64,000 bases of DNA from Streptomyces hyaluromycini (GTDB lineage Bacteria; Actinomycetota; Actinomycetes; Streptomycetales; Streptomycetaceae), in NCBI RefSeq assembly GCF_002217755.1, contig NZ_BCFL01000036.1, positions 51,906-115,905 on the forward strand. The letters run 5' to 3'. The notes beneath the pieces are model-generated. The model was given only the letters and a program-made list of their open reading frames with translations, was not told the origin of the DNA and ran no database searches. The translations under genes were made by a program, and so were the position numbers. Of the stretch, positions 45,222-54,485 are shown one piece after another (position 1 is the stretch's first letter; every line of letters starts with the position of its first letter).

Positions 45222-45345
45222 ACCGCTCCGGGTCTGATGGAGGCTCCATTCCCTGAGAGGACCGAGTCATGGAACTACTCGACCGAGTGGTCCGCGATGA
45301 AGGCAGTCCGGCAAAGCCGGGCATCGGTCATAGGCAGGGGGCACA

Positions 45346-45495
45346 GTGAACGATCCGCGCGGGATGCGCGCGCATCAGGCACGGTTGGTCAACCGGGCGC
45401 TTGAGGATGCGCAGCGAGACCAGTTCCTCGAGGGTCGGCCTGTTCGCCCCGAATCCACCGGCGTACACCGTCACTCGGCCCCCGGAGCCGACTAG
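45346..45495 (+). CDS. Possible small protein of 49 residues
   Basis: GTG start with AGGCAGGGGG upstream, reading VNDPRGMRAHQARLVNRALE then DAQRDQFLEGRPVRPE, stop TAG. It overlaps (GTGA) the stop of a 26-codon ORF from an ATG at 45269 that itself has GAGAGG upstream. Composition is helical and charged. Could be a real small gene or the broken 5' part of the gene that follows in another frame. Confidence 0.4.
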   Translation: MNDPRGMRAHQARLVNRALEDAQRDQFLEGRPVRPESTGVHRHSAPGAD

Positions 45496-45499
45496 GCCT

Positions 45500-45987
45500 G
45501 TCCGATGGGTCGGCATCAAGCAGTTCCGCTTCTCCGCGGAATCTGTGGACGACACAGAGCTGCTTGCCGCACTGACCAGGCATGCGCAGTTCCGGGACGA
45601 CCATGCAGGTGATGGGGTGCTTCCGGAGGGGAACCCGGCACGGTCCGTACTGGCTGCGGTTGATCACCCCCGCCTCTACGAGCTCATCGGCCGGGAGATG
45701 TCCGTGCAGATCCTGCGGGAGCGGGTGGATCCGCTCTGGGACGTGCCCATCGAGCTGGAGGCGGTTCTGCAGCGCGAGACGGAGTCCCCTGATGGCGGGA
45801 TTCCGGTTTTGGAGCCAAAGGCTGTGAAAGCGGCGGTCGAGCAGGTGAACAACAAAAGGAGGAGTGGAACCTGGACGTATGGATTGAGCCCCCGGCGTTC
45901 GGTGCGACTCGCGCCCGGCACGGCGTCGTCGTTCGCCCTGGCATGCAAGAAAGCGCGGTGGACATCGCCATGGCGATGTCGCCTTGA
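45500..45987 (+). pseudogene. Frameshifted relative of the SMI1-type neighbour
   Basis: One frame reads VRWVGIKQFRFSAESVDDTE, then LAALTRHAQFRDDHAGDGVL and YELIGREMSVQILRERVDPL. Near 45850, in AACAAAAGGAGGAG, the coding signal moves to another frame: EEWNLDVWIEPPAFGATRAR, HGVVVRPGMQESAVDIAMA, stop TGA. The last ~40 residues match the tail of the next gene (EWxLxVxxxxPAxGAxRARHGxVxxxGMQESxV). So it is a tandem paralogue at its C-terminus, broken by one indel. No clear start. Confidence 0.6.
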
Positions 45988-46000
45988 AAGGAAGAATCCT

Positions 46001-47066
46001 GTGCATCCCATGGTGAGCCGCCTGACCCAGTTGCTCCCGCCACCCCGGACGGCAGTGGAATCGCTGCCCTGGGAAGAAATGCGGGCCGCGTGCGGCGCGG
46101 CGGTGCCGCGCGATTTCAGGGAGTTCGTCGACATCTACGGCTACGGTTCGCTGGACAACGTCATCAGCGTGTTCCCACCTGGTAAATGGGGCCAAGAGAT
46201 CTCCGATCCCGCCATGAGGGCCTTGCCGTCTGTGGCCGAGGGCGAGCTCAGGACTTCCCAGGGGACGGTGCGGTCCGCCATGGCCTGCCGAGGGGGCACT
46301 CCTCAGCTGGGGCACCACCCCGGTCGGCTACGACCTCTTCTGGCGCCGTCGGGGCAGCGATCCCGACCTCTGGCCCCTGGTGGTTGTTGGTCATCGCGCC
46401 GGGACTGCGCTCGAACTGCCCTGCACCATGGCGGAGTTCGTCGTCCGCATGCTCGGCGATCCCATCGACCGTCCGGCCGACATCACCGGAATCCCCGGGC
46501 ACCCGCACTCGCGGTACCTGAATGCCCGGGACGAGGCCGCGCTGGACGACGCCGGGGAGGACCCCTGGGAGTACCTCGACGACTTCCGGGACGCACAGGA
46601 CGACCAGCGGGCGTCCAGTGCGTCCATCACCTGGGTGGAGGGACCGGGACGGCATCGGGGCGACAACCCTCCCGTACCCCGACTCACCATCCAGGGGTTC
46701 GGGCTGGACGGTGACGAACTGTGTGTGTCGGCGACCCTGGACCTCGCGCTGGGCGACCCGGTCACCGGCACCGTGCGGATCGGCGGCCCGAACGGTGGCG
46801 TCCTGCGCCTGGCCGGCGTACCGGTCGCCGTGTCGGGCGGTGCCGCAGACCACTCCGCGCTGGACATCCGGTTGTCCGAGTCGATGAACGACACGGGTAT
46901 GACGTGGCAAGAGCTCTTGGGTGCCATGACCCACGAGTCCGAATGGCGGCTGTCGGTCTCGGTGAGGGATCCGGCCATCGGCGCGGCACGAGCCCGGCAC
47001 GGCATCGTGACAGGTGCGGGCATGCAGGAGAGCGAGGTGAACCGGGCATGGGGCCAATGGCCGTGA
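46001..47066 (+). pseudogene. SMI1/KNR4-family immunity-like gene with frameshift
   Basis: GTG start with AAAGGAAG 7 bp upstream. SMI1/KNR4 part: LTQLLPPPRTAVESLPWEEM, CGAAVPRDFREFVDIYGYGS, DNVISVFPPGKW. The frame breaks at ~46280 (ends TVRSAMA) and resumes one base off as WPAEGALLSWGTTPVGYDLF, WRRRGSDPDLWPLVVVGHRA, TMAEFVVRMLGD. A second beta domain follows (ITWVEGPGR ... ALDIRLSESMNDTGMTW), ending RARHGIVTGAGMQESEV. The family includes immunity proteins against polymorphic toxins; no toxin gene is in view. One base change would restore it. Confidence 0.75.
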
Positions 47067-47386
47067 GCCGGAACAGGAGACGTGCCGTCCTGGCCGCTGC
47101 CGGTACGGCGACAGCCGGACTGGCGCTCGCCGCGTGGTTGCTGCCGGCCGGAAGCGGCGCCGTGCCGTCCGCCCCGGCTCCCGTCTCCCACATCGACACC
47201 GCCACCCGGGCCTGTCTGCTCACCTCGACGGACACGGACACGGCGGGCACCTGGGAGGCGATGCGGCAACTGGCCGACGCGAGCGCCGAACACCTGACCT
47301 GGAGGGCCTGCGGGGCACCGCGGGTGGCGCCCTCGGCAAAAAAGGGAGCCCGGTCACGGCAGACGATCTCGATGCCGGGCCGCTAG
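47048..47386 (+). pseudogene. Exported protein gene cut by an ISL3 element
   Basis: Starts inside the end of the previous gene (ATG 47048 or 47057). RNRRRAVLAAAGTATAGLAL then AAWLLPAGSGAV is a good signal/anchor segment. The mature part begins HIDTATRACLLTSTDTDTAG then TWEAMRQLADASAEH, like BMP-family substrate-binding proteins. At ~47297 the frame enters transposase antisense sequence and ends 30 codons later. So only ~80 native residues remain. Confidence 0.6.
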
Positions 47387-47994
47387 GCGAGCCAGGCCGC
47401 GAGCGTGTCCGCCTCCCGGTCCGGCAGGAGGTCGACCGGTCGACGTGTCTCGACGTCAACGAGCACGGTTCCGTATACACGGCCCTTGCGCTGGGCATAC
47501 TCGTCCACGCCGACCACGCGGGGTGTGGCGCCGACGGGGTCCGGAAGCGAGGCCATCAGCCTCAGCAGAGTGTTCCGGCTGACCGGAACCTTGAAGGCGT
47601 CCGTCATCCGGGCGCCGGCCCGGCCCGCGAGCGCAAGACCGACCGACACCAGCGTCGACCGCAGCCGCTCGGTCCGTCGCCCGAACCTTCGAGTGAGGCC
47701 CGGTACTTGCTCGACGAAGGTCTTGCGCTCGCAGGACTCCTCCTCGCAGACGAACCGCCGTACCCGCAACGACACCACAACGAACTTGCCCGCGGTCGGC
47801 AAATCGCGAGGAAACCGCAGGTAGGAGCCATGTATTCGTCCCGACCGGCATCCACACCCCGGACAGGCCGCCCGCCCTGCGGTCGTACGAGCCCTGACCC
47901 GGACGACCGTGTCGCTCACCTCGACCGACTCCACCAACACACCCTCGACCGAGGAGAACAGCAGCTCGTCCAACTCCGGCAGCACTTCGTTCAC
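47300..47994 (-). pseudogene. ISL3-family transposase, nonsense-mutated and truncated
   Basis: Starts VNEVLPELDELLFSSVEGVL. Zinc-finger part CPGCGCRSGRIHGSYLRFPR and CEEESCERKTFVEQVPGL; then helix-turn-helix, and the DDE start RVVGVDEYAQRKGRVYGTVL. An in-frame TAG (47385-47383) stops it at AAWLA, where GAG (Glu) is expected; the frame continues RPGIEIVCRDRAPFFAEGAT then APQALQV, and ends abruptly at ~47300. The remaining ~60% of the transposase is missing. It inserted into the exported-protein gene. Confidence 0.82.
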
Positions 47995-48283
47995 GGCGAA
48001 GGACTGTCGACCGCACCACCGTCCAGTCGGGCGATTTTCGGGCGAACTCAACCGCCATCACATGAAGATCAACAGTCACTCTGCGTACGCGACCACAAGA
48101 AGTGGACCAGAGCCCCGGTTGTGGAGTCGGTTGTCGATCTGCCGGCTCGTGGATGTCGGCGGGAGCCGATGGGAAATGACGGCACTGTAGGTTCCGCGGA
48201 CGCGGGACGGCCGCTGTCCGTCGGGGCAGTGGGCCGTCGAGTCGGGTAGCGGCGGGTGTGAGACATGTGCGGCCGGTGTGGTG

Positions 48284-48712
48284 CTACTTGAGGATCTGCA
48301 GACTCCAGGTGTCCGCCTCGGGACTGCGCCGGTAGAAGACGTTCGCCTGAACCGGGTCGCAGGTGGCCAGCAGAATGTCTCCCTGGCCGAGCACAACCGT
48401 CCGCTCGACTCGTGTGGAACGTCGCCTGCGGGGGCGAAGAACCTCAAGCCGTAGCGAGTGCGGTCCTGGAGGAAGAGGGACGAAGCGAACCGTTCTGATG
48501 GTGCTCCGATCCACGCTGCAGAGCTGGCGTTCGTCTTCCGTGACGGACACCAGGCACCACTTGGGTGACATGCTGCGGGACGGGCCGCGCAGGTCCACCT
48601 GGATCAGCAGGCCGGTCCGGCCTCGCCGGCGGGCCTTGCGGATGAGATGGCGGGAGCGCCACTTCAACCGGCCGTCGAAGGCGCTGTTCACCTGTACCGC
48701 AACGTCTCCCAC
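48284..48712 (-). CDS. Beta-rich hypothetical protein of 142 residues
   Basis: GTG start with GGGGGAAG upstream, VGDVAVQVNSAFDGRLKWRS. Alternating hydrophobic/charged strands (GLLIQVDLRGPSRSMSPKWC, TVRFVPLPPGPHSLRLEVLR) and C-terminal NVFYRRSPEADTWSLQILK. The PPGxHxLxxxVxR element recalls Streptomyces proteins with Ig-like beta sandwiches. No signal peptide or TM. Not recognised. Bases 48052-48283 hold no gene. Confidence 0.6.
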   Translation of the reverse strand: MGDVAVQVNSAFDGRLKWRSRHLIRKARRRGRTGLLIQVDLRGPSRSMSPKWCLVSVTEDERQLCSVDRSTIRTVRFVPLPPGPHSLRLEVLRPRRRRSTRVERTVVLGQGDILLATCDPVQANVFYRRSPEADTWSLQILK

Positions 48713-48849
48713 GCTTCCCCCGTCTGCTGGCCGGTCAGGTCATCGACCGTCCAGGCTGGCACGTTCGCACGGGAACCAGAAGTGCCCCGGCCGGCAGCGT
48801 GACCCGGCAGAATCCGTCGGCGACAGCGATAACAGGCCCGCTGGAGCCG

Positions 48850-49590
48850 GCCGGTCCTGGCAGGCCCTTCGGCCCGTGCTCGGGTGCCGGCAAGGCGGTA
48901 TGAGTCGGTCCCGGTCTCGGTGATGGTGCCGTTGGAGGTGAGACGGTCCGCGATCGCCGCGCGGAGCTGCGGGCCGGTGAAGGTCTTGGTCCGGCAGCCG
49001 TAGGATGCGTTCGAGGCGATGGCGACGCTGTTCTTCTCCTCCCGCTCGGCCAGAACCGGAACGGCAGTTCGGTACCGTGGCGGTCCAGTTCTGTATGTCC
49101 CGGCTCGTCGATACACAGGAGATCGGCGGGTCCGCAGCGGGCGGTGGTGTTGTTCAGCTGCTTCTCGTCGGCGGCCTCGACCAACTTGTTCACCCGCTTG
49201 TTCACCGGCTTGGCGGCGAGCGTGCAGCGGACGCGGTGGCTCTTCGTCGCGGCCTCGGTGCCCAGGACGATGAGCATGTGGGACTTGCCGGTGCCGCAGT
49301 CGCCATTCAGGCGGAGCGGCTGGCTCTTCTTGATCCACCCGCAGCTGGCGGGTGTGCGGACGGTGGCCGGGGCGGCGTCGAAGCCGGAGGGCCGCAGGGA
49401 CTTCTCCCGCGGGAAGCCGGCTGCCTTGATCTGCCGCTCCGAGCAGCGTCGGGCCCGGTCGTCGTAGTGGGCCACCGGCAGCTCGGCGCGGAAGCCGCGG
49501 TAGGTCATCGGGTCCTTCATCGCCCGGTCGGCGGTTTCGGGGAACTCGTTGCGGACCGATGGCAGCCGCAGCGTGCTGTGTCGGTGGCAG
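48850..49590 (-). pseudogene. istB: IS21-family IstB with frameshift, no istA
   Basis: N-terminus LRLPSVRNEFPETADRAMKD, RARRCSERQIKAAGFPREKS, Walker A region RLNGDCGTGKSHMLIVLGTE, then KLVEAADEKQLNNTTARCG and LLCIDEPGHTELDRHGTELP. The frame shifts at ~49060 and goes on LAEREEKNSVAIASNASYGC, then TGPQLRAAIADRLTSNGTI and TETGTDSYRLAGTRA. So a nearly full-length IstB with at least one frameshift and several unusual substitutions. No istA upstream. Confidence 0.82.
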
Positions 49591-49931
49591 CGCCGGCGGC
49601 CTGCTCGGCCAAGCCTCGCCGGCGGGGCAGGGGTACGGTGCTTCCCCGCCTGCTCAACCGTGACGGCGAGGACTTCGTCCGAGGCGGTTCGCCATCGCCG
49701 GCTTGAACCACCCGGACCGCACCGTGCAGACCCGGGCCCTGCACGCCGGCCTGCGCAGGCGCGACGCCGGCGCCTGCCACCGCGCGTCCTGGCCGCCGAA
49801 CGCAGGGAACGCGTCCGTATCCGCAGCGAGAAGGGCATCCGCCAGGGCACGCCCCAGCCGCCGGGGTTGCATGATCACAGTGCCCGGCACCGGCTGCGCA
49901 CGGGGGCGACGCCGGCGCCACGGGGCTCGGT
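49591..49931. other. Spacer without a recognisable gene
   Basis: GC-rich open frames on both strands without start signals or family resemblance. Where the IS21 transposase gene istA should lie next to istB, none is present. Confidence 0.4.
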
Positions 49932-50420
49932 TCAGTTTTGCTCCTCGCCGCTGACTGCGGCTTCGTACGCGAGCAGGGTGTCGATGAACATCTGCCGCTG
50001 ATCCGGTGTCAGGGGCGCCAGTGCTGTGCGCCATGCGGATGCGCCCGGGGCGAGCCAGGCAGTGATCGCGCGTTGCTGGTCGGCGGCGATGGCGATGATC
50101 CGGCGGCGCCGGTCGGCCTCGTCCTCACGCCGCTCCACGATCCCCTTCCGGCTCAGGTCGCCGACCAGCAGGCTCACCGTCGTCGGTGCGACCTGCAGCC
50201 GGGCGGCCAGCTCGTTCACGGTCATCGGGCCGTCGAAGAGCAGGTAGGAAAGGAGCGAGAGATGACGGGGAGCCAGCGCAAGGGACTGCAGTGCCTCGGG
50301 CACGGGGATCTTCTTCGCCCTGCCTACCATCCGGGGCATGAGCAGCAGCAGGGCCCTGACCGCGTCGTCGACTCCGCTCGCCTGGTCTTCTCCCGCATCA
50401 CGCGCCTTGGGCGTTGACAT
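49932..50420 (-). CDS. MarR-family transcriptional regulator
   Basis: 162 residues. Winged helix: LALAPRHLSLLSYLLFDGPM, TVNELAARLQVAPTTVSLLV, GDLSRKGIVERREDEADRRR, with the DxxDRR wing typical of MarR. Flanking dimer helices at both ends. ATG 50420 has GAGGGG upstream. Divergent from the tautomerase gene with an inverted repeat in between, so it likely represses both. Confidence 0.9.
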   Translation of the reverse strand: MSTPKARDAGEDQASGVDDAVRALLLLMPRMVGRAKKIPVPEALQSLALAPRHLSLLSYLLFDGPMTVNELAARLQVAPTTVSLLVGDLSRKGIVERREDEADRRRRIIAIAADQQRAITAWLAPGASAWRTALAPLTPDQRQMFIDTLLAYEAAVSGEEQN

Positions 50421-50441
50421 CACGCACCCCTCACCATTTAA

Positions 50442-50455
50442 CTTTGTATCCAAAG
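50442..50455. promoter_or_regulatory. MarR operator candidate
   Basis: CTTTG-TATC-CAAAG, a perfect 5-bp inverted repeat in an AT-rich island between the divergent MarR and tautomerase genes; a further CAAAG follows at ~50478. AT-rich short palindromes next to the gene are usual for MarR proteins (inference). Confidence 0.55.
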
Positions 50456-50516
50456 ATGTTTTCTCTGCAAAGTGAACTTGGCCCATGGTAAGCACCGACC
50501 CCAACGGAGATTCACC

Positions 50517-50900
50517 ATGCCGCACTTCAGCCTGCACATCCGCGAAGAAACCCTCGACGGGACGGTCGAACCGAAGCTGATCAGCGCTCTGACCGACGCG
50601 GTCGGTGCCGTCTACGGCACGCAGTTCCGCCGCCTGGTCGGGGTCGAGTTGGTCGGCATTCCCCAGCGCCGCCGGGGCATCGGCGGCGTCCCGACACAGG
50701 ACGACGTCCCACTCGTCACCCTCGGCATGCGCGAGAGCGCCCTCCACCTTCCGGAAGTCCCCGACGCCCCCGCCCGACTGGTCGCCGCCATCACCGACGC
50801 ACTGGTCAGCGTGCTCGGCGAGGACATCCGTGAGCAGATCGTCGTGACGATCGTCGGCGTCCCCCACGGCCGCTCAGGAACCGCCGGCGCGATCGCCTGA
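50517..50900 (+). CDS. Tautomerase-superfamily protein
   Basis: 127 residues. Begins MPHFSLHIREETLDGTVEPK with Pro2, the catalytic base of the superfamily, and contains two beta-alpha-beta halves (second: LVTLGMRESALHLPEVPDAP ... EDIREQIVVTIVGVPHGRSG). Such proteins tautomerise or hydrate small keto/enol compounds. Paired with a divergent MarR gene, as often seen for detoxification genes. The spacer GGAGATTCACC precedes the ATG. Confidence 0.72.
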   Translation: MPHFSLHIREETLDGTVEPKLISALTDAVGAVYGTQFRRLVGVELVGIPQRRRGIGGVPTQDDVPLVTLGMRESALHLPEVPDAPARLVAAITDALVSVLGEDIREQIVVTIVGVPHGRSGTAGAIA

Positions 50901-50939
50901 CGCGCCTGCGCGGGCCGCATCGGCTCTGCCCACCCGGCC

Positions 50940-51378
50940 CGCGCAGGCACCGAACCGGTAAACGCTGCCGGTCAGAGCCCTCGTGACCGTGCTGCGCAGT
51001 GCCGGACTGCGGGCGAGGACACAACGACAGCGGCAGACCCACTCGGTGTTCTCGCTCTCCGAGATGCGCCGGGTGGCCCGAAGACCTGCGTCCACTGCAC
51101 CGGCTGTCAGTCCAGCGAACGTCATCACCCGTTCCCTGCCGACACCGGCACCCGGAACGGACGCCCCCTCGAAAGAAGTGCGACCTCATGCCCAGGTACT
51201 CCGGCACCCTGAAGTGCACCTCGCAAAGACCCGCAAGTGACTGGTCAAGGATGTGCGTGCCTGCGAGGTTGCCGCCGGACCAGACCTGCCGGGACACGGT
51301 CCGGGTCTGCAGTGCCAGGAAGATCAGCGAAACAACCAGCCCCAGCAGCCCCCTGACAGCCGGTACGCCTGTCAGCAC
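50940..51378 (-). pseudogene. Frameshifted small membrane-anchored protein
   Basis: GTG 51378 reads VLTGVPAVRGLLGLVVSLIF then LALQTRTVSRQVWSGGNLAG, LDQSLAGLCEVHFRVPEYLG: one N-terminal helix followed by the QTRxxxRQ ... LxEVHxxxxEYP pattern of a common Streptomyces protein. Near 51150 the coding frame changes and continues RVMTFAGLTAGAVDAGLRAT then RRISESENTEWVCRCRCVLA. One indel separates the halves. Function of the family unknown. Confidence 0.6.
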
Positions 51379-51870
51379 GGTCCCGGTCCCCCCTCAAGGA
51401 AGGGCGGAAGCATTCCCTTCAAGCGTCTGCATCACGACACGAAACGAGTCTGATTGCATGAAACGACTCTGACCGGCCGCCGAGCAGCGCCGGCGCGCTC
51501 GGCACCGGCCATCCTGACGGCGGCCCAGATGCACGTCCGCACTTCCGTGAAAGTCACGACCGGGTGAGGCCACGGGCCCGGAGAACTCCGCACGAGGCCC
51601 GGCCCTGCATCGCTCGCCCGGGCGTTCTCACCCTGCTCGCGTGCCCCCCCGACGACGCCTGAACTCCACGGGACAGCGAGGCGGTGACGGCGCCGAGGTC
51701 CCGGCGAAGAAAGCTGGCCAAGCCTTGCACCGGCTTGGGGCCGGTCCTGTTCGGCCTGGCGGATCCACTCCAGCAGCAGGTATCCGCGCCGGTGCCGGAC
51801 GAGACCGGCGGACGTGCGGGCGAGGTCACAGCCTTTGGGCCCGGCAGGAAGAAGGTCACAGGCGTGCGGG
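51379..51870. other. Intergenic stretch without a gene
   Basis: No frame with start signals or resemblance. Open frames here are GC-bias artefacts. Confidence 0.35.
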
Positions 51871-52130
51871 TCAGGTTTGCCGGATGCTGGAACCCGCCAG
51901 GTCCCCGGGTGTGAAGACCGCCGCGGCAATACGGAGATGAGGTGGCAGCGCCGACCACAGCTCGTCGAGGAGGTCGCTGCGGGTCCCGGCAGCGGTGCGG
52001 ATCTCCGTGAACGGTGCGCCGGTGGCGACCTCCTGCCCGTTCGAGTGGTAAATCGTCATGAGCACTCCCTCGCCGGGAGGCAGGTCGCCGATATGCAGGG
52101 CGAGCCGGTTGGTGGCGGCGCGGTCCCCGG
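51871..52130 (-). pseudogene. C-terminal fragment of an unknown protein
   Basis: About 85 codons: ATNRLALHIGDLPPGEGVLM then TIYHSNGQEVATGAPFTEIR, LLDELWSALPPHLRIAAAVF, ending SSIRQT and stop. It looks like well-folded protein sequence but has no start; its 5' side runs into the istB relic. Not recognised. Confidence 0.45.
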
Positions 52131-52189
52131 CGCTGTGCCGGGCGGCGCCGAACCAGGCCTGGCCGCCTTCGTTGCCCGCCGGCCTGGCG

Positions 52190-52571
52190 GCCGAGGGCCT
52201 GGGCGACGTGGGTCCTCCCGACGCCGGTTGGTCCGAACACAAGGACGGACTCGCCAGAGCGAAGCCGGAGCAGGGCCGCGAGGCCACGGATCCGGGCGGC
52301 GGCCAGCTTCGGGGAAGGCACTGAAGCCGAAGCCCTCCAAGGGCGGCCTGTTGCTCGAACTTCGCTCTGCGCAGGCGACGTTCGAGGGCGACGGCGACGG
52401 ACTCGCGGCGGGCATCTCGTCCTGGCAGCGGACCGGGAGGAAGCCGAGGTGTCCGAGTTCGCCCTTCCGGGGCCTGGACGAGGCGGGCGTCGAGTGTCTC
52501 GGGCATCCCGGACAGCCGCACAGCCGCAGGGTCTTGAACGAGTCGCGCAGGGCGGTGGTCATCACGCTCAT
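52190..52571 (-). pseudogene. istB: IS21-family IstB relic, several frameshifts
   Basis: Pieces in three frames: MSVMTTALRDSFKTLRLCG, LSGMPETLDARLVQAPEG, KGELGHLGFLPVRCQDEM, RRLRRAKFEQQAALGG, then SPKLAAARIRGLAALLRLRS and GESVLVFGPTGVGRTHVAQA with an altered Walker A. This matches the second IstB type (MTTALRDSLKTLRLSGMLETLDARL). Downstream ATPase parts are missing. Confidence 0.75.
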
Positions 52572-52770
52572 CGGACGGCCTCCTCGGCGTCACCGTGGTC
52601 CTGGTCGTCGTGGACGCCGGACGCCAAGATGGGGATGCCGGCGGCTAACAGGCCCTCGGGGCCGCGCAGAAAAGAGGCGGCTCCGCCGTCACCGGTCCCC
52701 AGTCCCGGAACGATCCCGGTCCCGGCGACCAGGATCTCCTTGACGGTGCGGCAGGACGGGCCGCCGGCCG

Positions 52771-53478
52771 CTACGGGCGCCGGGCGGAAGCCGTCGTGCC
52801 GGGAGCGAGTCCCAGGGCCGCCTTGGCCCGCCGGGTACGCTCGTCGGCCAGGACCTCCGTCCGGCCCGCTTCGACGGCGGCGAAAGTCTGCTCGGCGATC
52901 GCTTCCGGGGTGTTCTTGGGACCGGTGACATGGGCGGCCATGTCCGTGTCGATGTATCCGCAGTGCACACCGACGACGAGGACGCCGGTGTCGTGGAGTT
53001 CGCCGCGGATCCCGTTGGTCAGGGCCCAGGCGGCGGCCTTGGAGGCACTGTAGGAGCCCATCGCGGGGTTGGTGAACCAGCTCGCGATGGACAACACGTT
53101 GACGATGGCGCCGGGTGAGTTGCCCATCAGCAGCGGGGCGAAGGCACGGCACATGGCGAGCGTGCCGAAGTAGTTGACCTCCATCTCCGCCCGGGCGGCG
53201 TCCAACTCGGGCGCGGCCAGCAGAGGGCTGTCGGCAAGCACACCGGCGTTGTTGACCAGCAAGGTCACATCGGAGCACATCTCGGCTGCCGCGGCCACCT
53301 GTTCAGGATCGGTGATGGCGAGACGGACCGGGATCACGCCGGGCTCGAGAACCGACCGCGGGTCGCGGGCCCCGCCGTAGACACGCTGTGCGCCGCGTTG
53401 CAGGAACAGCCGGGCCATCACCTGCCCGAGCCCCCGGTTCGCGCCGGAGACCAGCGCCGTCGCCCCCTGGATCCGCAT
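52771..53478 (-). CDS. Short-chain dehydrogenase/reductase
   Basis: 235 residues. Cofactor motif ALVSGANRGLGQVMARLFLQ, NNAGVLADSP, catalytic Ser in VNVLSIASWFTNPAMGSYSA with YSASK (Tyr and Lys), and GVHCGYIDTDMAAHV. Classical SDR; ARDPRSVLEPGVIPV after strand 2 suggests NADP use. Start has GGGGGTTGAAGCC upstream. Bases 52572-52770 beyond the stop hold nothing I recognise. Confidence 0.92.
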   Translation of the reverse strand: MRIQGATALVSGANRGLGQVMARLFLQRGAQRVYGGARDPRSVLEPGVIPVRLAITDPEQVAAAAEMCSDVTLLVNNAGVLADSPLLAAPELDAARAEMEVNYFGTLAMCRAFAPLLMGNSPGAIVNVLSIASWFTNPAMGSYSASKAAAWALTNGIRGELHDTGVLVVGVHCGYIDTDMAAHVTGPKNTPEAIAEQTFAAVEAGRTEVLADERTRRAKAALGLAPGTTASARRP

Positions 53479-53526
53479 GGCTTCAACCCCCCGTCCCGCC
53501 CGGCCGATCCGCCGGCGGCTTCCCGC

Positions 53527-53961
53527 TCACGTAGTGGACCACTTGAGATGAACGGCACTCTCGTGGAACCCCAGAGTGCGATAGAAGCCGGCCGCTCTGC
53601 GGGTCGGCACAGTCACCTCGACGTCCCTCGCCTCCCGGGCCTTTGCCTGTACAGCCCGGACCAGCGCCGAACCCGTACCGCGGCCGCGCACGGGCTCGGC
53701 CACGGCGAGCTCGAGCAGTTCGAGGATGGTCCCGCCGGCGAACAGAGTGGGCATGCGCAGCGCGAGCAGGTACCCGACCACGCACGAGTCCTGCTCGGCG
53801 ACCAGGAACTCGGCGCTGCCCGCCGAGGAGGCCTCGATGATCCGGGGGAACGTGACGTCGTCGAAGACCGCCCGCTCGGGCCGGTAGCTCGTCACGAACC
53901 CGCTCAGCAGACGGTAGATGTCACCGGCGTCCGAGGGCGTGGCGTCGCGGACAGCCGTCAT
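53527..53961 (-). CDS. GNAT-family N-acetyltransferase
   Basis: 144 residues. MTAVRDATPSDAGDIYRLLS start, then LELLELAVAEPVRGRGTGSA, the acetyl-CoA loop (RGRGTGxxL), and AAGFYRTLGFHESAVHLKW at the end. Substrate unknown. Its ATG overlaps the TGA of the gene upstream (ATGA), so the two are coupled. Confidence 0.88.
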   Translation of the reverse strand: MTAVRDATPSDAGDIYRLLSGFVTSYRPERAVFDDVTFPRIIEASSAGSAEFLVAEQDSCVVGYLLALRMPTLFAGGTILELLELAVAEPVRGRGTGSALVRAVQAKAREARDVEVTVPTRRAAGFYRTLGFHESAVHLKWSTT

Positions 53962-54476
53962 GTCGGCCCGTCCGCCGGGAGATCGACGACCGACGCCGTA
54001 GCGGCTGCCGGGACGGCGGCCGTGAGCTCCGCCGCTCCGATCTCGATACTGCCGCCGGGCCGACCGCTGCCGCAGCGCACACGTCGCAGGCTGCCGACCG
54101 TCCTGCCGAACGCCACGACCGCAGCCCGGTCCGCAGACACGGGACACACTCCGTCCGGCTGCATCCCCGCCCGCGCCGGCCACCCGGCATCTGCAGGAGA
54201 CAGGTCGTTGCGGCGGATCCCGGCCGTGCGGGCGAGGGCGCCGTACCGCAGCCGTGCATGGCCGGGCGGCGCCGCCGACAGAAGACGGCCCTCGGGAATG
54301 ACGAAGGCCATGGGCTTGACGGTCCGCTCCAGCGGAACGCCCGACGCCGCACAGACCGCCACCGGGCCCGTCACCTCACACTGCTCGTGCAGCCCGAAGG
54401 ACACGCCGGGCGAAGCGAGGATCCCCGATGGACCCGTAGGCACGAGAGCGTTCACCGCGCCGAGACTACCGCCCAC
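53958..54476 (-). CDS. Hypothetical protein coupled to the acetyltransferase
   Basis: Up to 172 residues from GTG 54476 (VGGSLGAVNAL); GTG 54455 is an alternative; neither has a clear ribosome site. Contains TGPSGILASPGVSFGLHEQC, GVPLERTVKPMAFVIPEGRL and RYGALARTAGIRRNDLSPAD. No TM segment. The real-gene case rests on the ATGA junction and even composition. Not recognised. Confidence 0.5.
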   Translation of the reverse strand: MGGSLGAVNALVPTGPSGILASPGVSFGLHEQCEVTGPVAVCAASGVPLERTVKPMAFVIPEGRLLSAAPPGHARLRYGALARTAGIRRNDLSPADAGWPARAGMQPDGVCPVSADRAAVVAFGRTVGSLRRVRCGSGRPGGSIEIGAAELTAAVPAAATASVVDLPADGPT

Positions 54477-54485
54477 GGTAAGGGA

